Positions 7,237-11,840 of a DNA stretch of 11,840 nt are shown here, piece after piece. The notes beneath the pieces were generated by a model. That model had not been told where the DNA came from. It saw only the letters and a program-made list of their open reading frames with translations, and did no database searches. The DNA is taken from assembly GCA_016781225.1 (NCBI GenBank), contig JADDQT010000036.1, positions 1 to 11,840 on the forward strand, written 5' to 3'. The first letter of the stretch is position 1; the number at the start of each line of letters is the position of its first letter. Origin of the DNA: Actinomycetota bacterium. GTDB taxonomy: Bacteria > Actinomycetota > Acidimicrobiia > Acidimicrobiales > GCA-2861595. The position numbers were made by a program, and so were the translations under genes.

Positions 7237-8019
7237 CTAGGGGACCGGCGCCTGCGCCGCCGCAGCCACCCGCCGGTCCCGTTGGTGCAGGCTGTAGCAG
7301 CAGATCCCGAAGAGGATGGCGGCGAACAGGGCAAAGAAGAACGAAGGCGCCCGCAGGTTGCCGAGGTCCCGGAGCATGACCACGGTCGTGGGAGACTTCC
7401 CCTGCACGTCCCCGGGGGCGGTGGCGGTGGGCTCCACCTGGACGGCGATGTAGTGCGGACGGTGCCTGACACCGAGCAGGAACCAGTTCTCGCCGCCGCT
7501 CCTGAAGGCGCCCGCCATCCGGTAGTCCGACTTCTTCTCGAACGGCGGCTCGAGGCGGAGCTTCTCCCCCTCGGCCTCGCCACCCTCGCCGGCCTCGCCG
7601 CCCTCGCCGCCCTCACCCTCTTCGCTCTCGCCCCCCTCACCCGAGAGCAGCGCGTCTGCCGCCCCCTCGGCGTCCGCCAGTGCGGGATCGGTCTTGGGCA
7701 CCGGCTTCCAGCCGTCGGGGAATCGACGCGCCACTGCCACGGTGGACTGCGACAGGTCTCCAGAGACCACTTCCAACGGCTTCCAGCTGGGCTCCTCGCC
7801 CTTGATCCCGATGCCGAACACCATCCACACCACGCCCATGAGCGTCATCCACCCGAAAAGGCCAGCGGCAGCGAGCACGAAGCCCAGACGCGCGCCTGTG
7901 TTGGTGGCCAGCAGGAGGTACACGCTCCCGATGAGGATGGTGACCGCCGTGAGTACGATCAGGCCTCCACGAATCTGAGGGTCCCACCGCAACGCCGCCG
8001 GGAAGAGCTGAAGCGTCAA
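7237..8019 (-). CDS. Membrane protein of unknown function between bc-type and nuo genes
   Basis: I do not recognise a named family in this 260-residue protein. It has two N-terminal helices (about 17-38 and 44-72), a soluble segment (73-212) and a third helix (about 214-234) followed by a basic HQRDRR and an Ala/Pro tail. The soluble segment contains a run of Glu and Gly (127-152) that looks like a flexible linker separating two small parts. There are no heme, Fe-S or copper motifs; the only cysteines are C230 and C231 at the end of helix 3. The start is TTG at 8019, supported by AGGA 7 nt upstream. It lies after the cytochrome c gene and 10 nt before nuoA, so an accessory or assembly role for one of the two complexes is a reasonable inference, not something the sequence shows. 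Confidence 0.85.
   Translation of the reverse strand: MTLQLFPAALRWDPQIRGGLIVLTAVTILIGSVYLLLATNTGARLGFVLAAAGLFGWMTLMGVVWMVFGIGIKGEEPSWKPLEVVSGDLSQSTVAVARRFPDGWKPVPKTDPALADAEGAADALLSGEGGESEEGEGGEGGEAGEGGEAEGEKLRLEPPFEKKSDYRMAGAFRSGGENWFLLGVRHRPHYIAVQVEPTATAPGDVQGKSPTTVVMLRDLGNLRAPSFFFALFAAILFGICCYSLHQRDRRVAAAAQAPVP
7564..7641 (-). repeat. Glu/Gly-coding low-complexity repeat
   Basis: The plus strand shows repeated ctcgcc and ctcgccgcc units; on the coding strand these give alternating GGC and GAG codons for residues 127-152 of the membrane protein above. The pattern keeps a 3-nt phase, so length changes by slippage would preserve the reading frame. It probably encodes a flexible acidic linker. 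Confidence 0.7.
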
Positions 8020-8080
8020 GGCGAAGTCCTGTCGTCTCGGGCGGCCGCCGGAGGCACCAAGCTCTGCTTGCGAGGCGAAA
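8020..8080. other. 61-nt spacer after the cytochrome c gene
   Basis: This gap contains most of the copy B hairpin (8058-8083), the perfect 10-bp palindrome GGCGGCCGCC near 8040-8050, and the AGGA ribosome site for the next gene at 8027-8030. No gene fits in it. No T-run follows the hairpin, so termination here is not supported. Confidence 0.6.
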
Positions 8081-8083
8081 TCA
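8058..8083 (-). repeat. Stop-codon hairpin element, copy B (after cytochrome c gene)
   Basis: On the minus strand the cytochrome c stop codon begins TGATTTCGCCTC, followed by one G and the hairpin CAAGC-AGA-GCTTG. It matches copy A at 4300-4325 in 21 of 26 positions, with the two loops differing and the outermost stem pair swapped from G-C to C-G. Both copies start exactly at a stop codon of a gene in this cluster. Confidence 0.6.
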
Positions 8084-9094
8084 CAGCCCGCGCTCGTACT
8101 CGACGACGGCCTTGATCTGCTCCGGCGTCAGCATCTCTCCGAAGCCCGGCATTCCCCCGGCTTCGTCGCCACCTACACCCCGGACGCCGTAGGCCTTGGC
8201 GTACTCACCGCCCTTGGAGACGAACTCGGCGTGGCTGTCGTCACCCTCGACGAGGGGGAACTGGCGGACGGTCGCGCCGTCGAGCAGGCTCGGGCCGAAC
8301 GCACCACCGCCTACCTCACCGGTCTCTCCGTAGGACCAGCCCTGCGTGTGGCACCGGGAGCAGAACTGATCGAAGATCCTGGCGCCGTCGGTCCCGTACT
8401 TCTCCAGGTTCTCCTTCTTTACCTCCGCCGGGTCGCGCTGGATGCTCTTTATGTAGGCGACGAGGTCCGAAACCTGCTGGTCGTTCATGGGCCCGCCGCC
8501 CTTCACCCCCCAGGGTGGCATCGGCGTCTTCACTCGGCCGTAGACGATCACCGAGGTGACCTCGGCCTCCGAGTAGCGCAGCAGGACGTCGTTCAGGGGC
8601 GGGGCGATCCACTTGACCTGCCGGGGAGGCTTGCTCGGGTCGATCGGGTCCGGGAGGGAGTAGTTCGTCTGCCCTCCCTGACCGGTGGCGCCGTGGCAGC
8701 CCCCGCAGCCGAACTTCCCCACGTTGCCCGCATGCACGGGTGAGTCGTTCGGCTGGAAGAGGATGAAGCCCCGACCGGCCGCACGCTTGTCGAAGCCGCG
8801 CGTTGCGCCCTCTTGGCGGCTCGGCTCGCGCAGCCAATAGGCCGGCAGGCCCACGGCGACTACCACCAGGGTGAGCAACGCGGAGAGCTGGGTCCGGTTG
8901 AGCTTGGGGCCTTCGAGGCTCTCGTCGTCGAGGTAGGGCTTGCGGTTGGGCGCCAGCTCGACTTCCGAGCCCGGGGGCGCGGCCTCGGCCCGGAACAGGT
9001 GGGACAGGCCATAGAGGACTACGCCGAGAACCAGGATGACGACGGTTGCCGTTCCCAGTCGCTGGGCGGTGCTCGCAGCCAGGACCGTCGTCAT
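8081..9094 (-). CDS. Membrane-anchored diheme cytochrome c of the bc/b6f-like complex
   Basis: This 337-residue protein has two N-terminal helices (about 14-34 and 69-87) joined by a 34-residue polar loop, then two cytochrome c domains. Heme-attachment motifs are CGGCH (C130, C133, H134) and CSRCH (C245, C248, H249). Likely axial methionines are M192 in MPPWG and M315 in MPGFG. With the heme domains outside the membrane, the loop would face the cytoplasm. It follows the Rieske gene, so it probably takes the place of cytochrome c1 or f, receiving electrons from the Rieske cluster and passing them to a terminal oxidase. Actinobacterial QcrC is also diheme but, as I recall, has a different anchor arrangement, so I give no symbol. 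The ATG lies 31 nt after the Rieske stop and has no clear ribosome site. Confidence 0.92.
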   Translation of the reverse strand: MTTVLAASTAQRLGTATVVILVLGVVLYGLSHLFRAEAAPPGSEVELAPNRKPYLDDESLEGPKLNRTQLSALLTLVVVAVGLPAYWLREPSRQEGATRGFDKRAAGRGFILFQPNDSPVHAGNVGKFGCGGCHGATGQGGQTNYSLPDPIDPSKPPRQVKWIAPPLNDVLLRYSEAEVTSVIVYGRVKTPMPPWGVKGGGPMNDQQVSDLVAYIKSIQRDPAEVKKENLEKYGTDGARIFDQFCSRCHTQGWSYGETGEVGGGAFGPSLLDGATVRQFPLVEGDDSHAEFVSKGGEYAKAYGVRGVGGDEAGGMPGFGEMLTPEQIKAVVEYERGL

Positions 9095-9125
9095 CGAAGC
9101 GCTGTGAGGTCAGTGGCCGTGTCGG

Positions 9126-9953
9126 TCACGCGCAGTGTGGCCCCTCGGCCCCCTGGCCGGTGGTGTCGGTCCCGATCGGCGGGCCTTGCACCACCTCTTG
9201 GGTGTCGACGACGATGGAGTCACCGGCTATGGAGACGCCGAAGCGGTCGAGGCCCCGGGGCGCGGGCCCGCCCTTCTGCTCGCCCACCCGGTTGTACTGC
9301 GAGCCGTGGCACGGGCACTCGAACCACTGCGAGCCGGCGCACCAGGGCACCCGGCAGCCGAGGTGGACGCACTTCTGGTAAAGGGCGACGAACCCGTTCT
9401 CCATGCCCTGGAGCACGGCACCGGTGTACACGCCCTTGGCCTTGGGCACGGCCTCCTTGGGATAGGTGGCGAGCCAGGTTCGAGCCTCGGGCACGTAGAA
9501 CGGCTCCCGCTTGGAGTTGATCTGACTGACGATCTCGTCGATCTTGCCCACGTTGACCTTGGATCCGAACCCTCCCGACCGGGATGGCCACAGGAAGCTG
9601 ATGGCGGCGAGGCCGAAGCCGCCCACGCCCAGGCCGAAGAAGGCGGTGATGCCGCGGTTCATGAACTGGCGCCGAGTGACGTCGAGGACCTCGGGATCCA
9701 TGGGGCCACGCACGGCCGGAGCGGCGTCTGCCGCGGCCGCCAGGGCGGCATTGCTCTGATGCTCGAGGACCGCGGCACGCTCGATGTCGCGACCGGGTGA
9801 GCGCTCGGTCTCGGCGCCGCCGCCACTGGGCCCTTCGTCGCCGTCCCGCAGGGCCGCGGTCCGGTCGCGGCGAGCCGCCGTCGTGTAGACGAAGAGGGCG
9901 GCCAGAGCCACCACGGTGACGACGGCTGCGATGACCAGTGCGCTGTCGGACAC
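9126..9953 (-). CDS. qcrA: Rieske 2Fe-2S protein with two helices and internal Tat motif
   Basis: This 275-residue subunit accepts the first electron from quinol at the Qo site and moves it to cytochrome c. Rieske box 1 is CVHLGC (195-200) and box 2 is CPCHGS (213-218). C195, H197, C213 and H216 should ligate the cluster, with C200-C215 as the disulfide; the GPAPRGLDRF segment follows. Helix 1 spans about 4-24. A polar linker (28-92) leads to TRRQFMNRG, a twin-arginine motif at 94-95, directly before helix 2 (about 101-122). This suggests Sec-type insertion of helix 1 and Tat export of the folded cluster domain. The start is GTG at 9953, 2 nt after the subunit IV stop; a longer frame to 9992 exists but adds Arg-rich residues overlapping the upstream gene. 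C205 is an extra cysteine between the boxes. Confidence 0.94.
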   Translation of the reverse strand: MSDSALVIAAVVTVVALAALFVYTTAARRDRTAALRDGDEGPSGGGAETERSPGRDIERAAVLEHQSNAALAAAADAAPAVRGPMDPEVLDVTRRQFMNRGITAFFGLGVGGFGLAAISFLWPSRSGGFGSKVNVGKIDEIVSQINSKREPFYVPEARTWLATYPKEAVPKAKGVYTGAVLQGMENGFVALYQKCVHLGCRVPWCAGSQWFECPCHGSQYNRVGEQKGGPAPRGLDRFGVSIAGDSIVVDTQEVVQGPPIGTDTTGQGAEGPHCA

Positions 9954-9955
9954 GA

Positions 9956-10720
9956 CTAGAGGTCGAAGATGTCGTGGACGCCCTGCTCCCACGGCATGAT
10001 GAAGTTGAAGCCCTCACCTCGGAAGAACGACCCGATGATCACGAGGGTGGCCCAGAACATCATGAACACGGTGAGGAGGGATACGGCGAACTTCCGGTCC
10101 TCTGGCTTCTGGCTGGGGTTCTTGTCGATGTAACCGGCCGCACCCAGGCCGATGAGGCCCATCCCCGGGATGGTGACCCCCGCCACCATGGGATGGAACA
10201 TCGTCAGCAGCTCCTGGAGGCCGAGGAAGTACCACGGCGCCTTGGAGGGGTTGGGGGTGAGGTTCGGGTTGGCCAGCCCGAGCAACGGCGCGTTGACGAA
10301 CATCGAGAACACGAGCAGGAACGCCGTCATCGCCAGCGCGGCCACGAACTCGACCACCAGCAGGTGGGGCCAGACGTGCACCTTGTCGCCGGGCGTGGCC
10401 TTCACGTCCTGGATGGAACCCGCCTTGACGACGGTGAGCAGGCGCTGGGTGTGACCGGCAGGACCAACCGCAGCCGGGCGGGACGGCGCTACTGGCGCAG
10501 CCGTGGCCGGGGTGGCGGTGGCCACCGCTCCCGGCTGGCCCTGGCCACCGGCCTGGGCAATGCGCTGGAGCAGATGAGCGGGGATCTTCTCCCCATCCTC
10601 CGCGCTCGCCTGGCTCTCGGTGGCGCCGGGCTCGCCCGAGGACGCACCACCCGCCTGGCCGGCGAGGCGTGCCCGCCGCTCCTGGGCTCGCTTGAGGAGA
10701 TGTTCGGGGATTTCGGTCAT
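9956..10720 (-). CDS. Cytochrome b C-terminal domain protein (subunit IV / PetD-like)
   Basis: This 254-residue protein supplies helices E to G of a split cytochrome b and the Qo-site loop. Three helices are seen at about 119-142, 173-196 and 219-242. The segment NPNLTPNPSKAPWYFLGLQELL-like (152 onward) aligns with the Qo loop of subunit IV; the PEWY position reads APWY (161-164), so the usual Glu is Pro. The first 110 residues are an extra hydrophilic, Ala/Pro/Gly-rich arm that plant or Bacillus counterparts lack in my recollection. The arm holds two copies of the motif IPxHLLxR (4-11 and 46-53). No heme c motif is present, unlike Bacillus QcrC, where subunit IV is fused to cytochrome c. The ATG is 10 nt after the cytochrome b stop, with AAGGA overlapping that stop as the ribosome site. 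Confidence 0.92.
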   Translation of the reverse strand: MTEIPEHLLKRAQERRARLAGQAGGASSGEPGATESQASAEDGEKIPAHLLQRIAQAGGQGQPGAVATATPATAAPVAPSRPAAVGPAGHTQRLLTVVKAGSIQDVKATPGDKVHVWPHLLVVEFVAALAMTAFLLVFSMFVNAPLLGLANPNLTPNPSKAPWYFLGLQELLTMFHPMVAGVTIPGMGLIGLGAAGYIDKNPSQKPEDRKFAVSLLTVFMMFWATLVIIGSFFRGEGFNFIMPWEQGVHDIFDL

Positions 10721-10730
10721 GGATGGGTCC

Positions 10731-11528
10731 TTACAACGGTCCGGAGATGCCGCCGTCCTTGCGGACTCTCCAGAAGTGGATGGCCATGAAGATCACGATG
10801 AAGAAGGGGAACATCAAGACGTGGAGGACATACCATCGCAGCAGGGTGTCGGTGCCGATCTCGGCCCCGCCCAGAAGCACGAAGCGCACTTGGGAACCGA
10901 ACACCGGTGTGTAGCCCATCATGTTCGTACCCACCGTCACCGCCCACAGCGCCAGCTGGTCCCACGGGAGCAGGTAGCCGGTGAACGACAGCAGCAGCGT
11001 GAGAGTGAGCAGGATGATGCCGATCACCCAGTTGAACTCCCTCGGGGGTTTGTAGGCCCCGTGATAGAAGACCCGGGCCATGTGCAGGAAGACGGACAGC
11101 ACCATGAGGTGGGCCGCCCAGCGGTGCATGTTCCGCACGAGCAGGCCGAAGGTCACCGACGTCTGCAGGCTGGCGATGTCGTTCCAAGCCTGGGCCGCCG
11201 TCGGCCGGTAGAAGAACATCAGGAAGATGCCCGTGACGGTGAGGTGTATGAACAAGAAGAAGGACAGCCCGCCGAGGCAGAGCGTGTAGCTGACCTTGAC
11301 GGCGTGGCGCTTCACCTTCACGGGATGCAGGTGGAACAGCACCGAGTTCATGATCACGTAGGAGCGGTTCCTGGGACTGTCCGTGTAGCCCTTTCGGAAG
11401 ATGGAGCCGGGCCGGAAGATGGAGGTCCAGAGCGGGGAGCCCTGGACCTTGGCCAGCCGCTCCCCGATGGGAACGCGCCGCTTGGAGTCCGTCCCGTCTC
11501 CGTTGCCCCGGGTGATCTGCTTCGCCAT
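10731..11528 (-). CDS. qcrB: Cytochrome b6-type four-helix protein of a split bc complex
   Basis: This 265-residue protein holds the two b hemes. Axial histidines are H135 and H149 (14 apart, in HRWAAH...LHMARVF) and H236 and H251 (15 apart). The 14/15 spacing and the end RKDGGISGPL are of the b6 type rather than mitochondrial bc1. C84 in YTLCLGG aligns with Cys35 of chloroplast b6 (YCLGG or YCIGG), the thioether site of heme cn. Four helices lie at about 80-106, 130-154, 166-188 and 232-254. LLPWDQ (186-191) precedes the cd loop. An N-terminal extension of roughly 50 residues, rich in Arg and Lys, is unusual next to the roughly 215-residue b6. The start ATG at 11528 overlaps the ferredoxin stop (TGATG). 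Frames extending to 11810 would run over the ferredoxin gene and are not used. Confidence 0.95.
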   Translation of the reverse strand: MAKQITRGNGDGTDSKRRVPIGERLAKVQGSPLWTSIFRPGSIFRKGYTDSPRNRSYVIMNSVLFHLHPVKVKRHAVKVSYTLCLGGLSFFLFIHLTVTGIFLMFFYRPTAAQAWNDIASLQTSVTFGLLVRNMHRWAAHLMVLSVFLHMARVFYHGAYKPPREFNWVIGIILLTLTLLLSFTGYLLPWDQLALWAVTVGTNMMGYTPVFGSQVRFVLLGGAEIGTDTLLRWYVLHVLMFPFFIVIFMAIHFWRVRKDGGISGPL

Positions 11529-11840
11529 CAGAAGCGCATCCCGTAGGAGTACCCGTGCTTGTTGTCCCGCTGGTGGGCCTCGACACGGGGTGAGACGCCG
11601 GCCTTGCCCATGATGATGACTCCGGTGGGGCAGCGGTCGACGCACAGGCCGCAGCGGGTGCACACGTCCTCGTCCACCACGAAGACCACGTGATCGCTCG
11701 GGTCCTCGCCGGGCTGGTCGGTCTCCACGGCCTCGGCGATGGTGTCGGTGGAGAGCATGTGGATGCACTTCCACGGACAGATGTCGACACAGCCCTCGCA
11801 CATGATGCACTCGGACTGGTCGATGTGGAGGAACTGCTTG
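11528..11840 (-). CDS. Dicluster 4Fe-4S ferredoxin, N-terminus beyond window edge
   Basis: The 103 visible residues include two 4Fe-4S motifs, CIMCEGCVDICP and CTRCGLCVDRCP, separated by about 37 residues that contain an acidic stretch. An extra cysteine follows the first motif (CPWKC). The segment upstream of the first Met at 11803 is in frame and contains the first cysteine of cluster 1, so the true start lies outside the window. The C-terminal 30 residues end in GYSYGMRF. There is no membrane segment in the visible part. The stop codon overlaps the start of the cytochrome b gene by one base, which suggests coupled translation. It could be a soluble electron carrier that docks to the complex or the end of a larger Fe-S protein; the family is clear, the partner is inferred. 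Confidence 0.9.
   Translation of the reverse strand, partial: KQFLHIDQSECIMCEGCVDICPWKCIHMLSTDTIAEAVETDQPGEDPSDHVVFVVDEDVCTRCGLCVDRCPTGVIIMGKAGVSPRVEAHQRDNKHGYSYGMRF

Noticed and set aside
6783..7640. Extended nuoA starting at 7640
   Set aside because: The added residues are Arg/Ser/Pro-rich and overlap the upstream membrane protein out of frame. The GTG at 7226 gives a family-like N-terminus.
7564..7641. CRISPR-like or non-coding tandem repeat
   Set aside because: The repeat keeps codon phase and encodes a Glu/Gly linker within an open frame; no repeat-spacer structure exists.
11528..11803. Ferredoxin as a complete 91-residue protein starting at 11803
   Set aside because: That Met lies inside the first cluster motif. 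The first cysteine is upstream in the same open frame, so the gene is truncated by the window, not short.

Overview
The window comes from a high-GC bacterium. It carries one dense run of respiratory-chain genes, all on the minus strand and transcribed from the right edge toward the left. GTG and TTG starts, tiny spacers, overlapping stop/start codons, a Tat-type Rieske protein and Glu/Gly- or Pro/Ala-rich linkers suggest an actinobacterium. My best guess is the Acidimicrobiia or a related uncultured lineage, but this rests on general resemblance and no marker gene is present.

In transcription order the right half (11840 to about 8081) encodes a quinol:cytochrome c oxidoreductase of split, b6f-like architecture: a dicluster 4Fe-4S ferredoxin (cut by the window edge), a four-helix cytochrome b6-type protein, a three-helix subunit IV carrying the Qo motif, a two-helix Rieske protein with an internal twin-arginine motif, and a membrane-anchored diheme cytochrome c. 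A three-helix membrane protein of unknown function (7237-8019) follows. The left half (7226 to 1) is the start of a complex I operon in canonical order: nuoA, nuoB, nuoC, nuoD, nuoE, nuoF, and nuoG running off the left edge. nuoH to nuoN presumably lie beyond it.

Together the genes describe NADH oxidation through NuoEFG, the Fe-S chain to N2 in NuoB, quinone reduction at NuoD/NuoB, then quinol oxidation by the b/Rieske/cytochrome c complex. Having both in one transcription direction with almost no spacers suggests co-expression, possibly as one supra-operon. The ferredoxin gene overlaps the cytochrome b gene by one base, and cytochrome b keeps the cysteine that in b6f-type proteins holds the extra heme cn. 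A ferredoxin-linked input into this complex is therefore a testable idea.

The only gaps over 30 bases are 31 nt before the cytochrome c gene, 61 nt after it, and about 160 nt between nuoD and nuoE. The last two each begin with a related 26-nt hairpin element that overlaps the preceding stop codon, and the two copies show a compensatory base-pair change. I see no RNA genes, mobile elements, CRISPR arrays, convincing terminators or promoters. The most distinctive points are the b6f-like hybrid complex joined to nuo, its altered Qo motif, the repeated stop-codon hairpin, and a strong internal start site inside nuoE.
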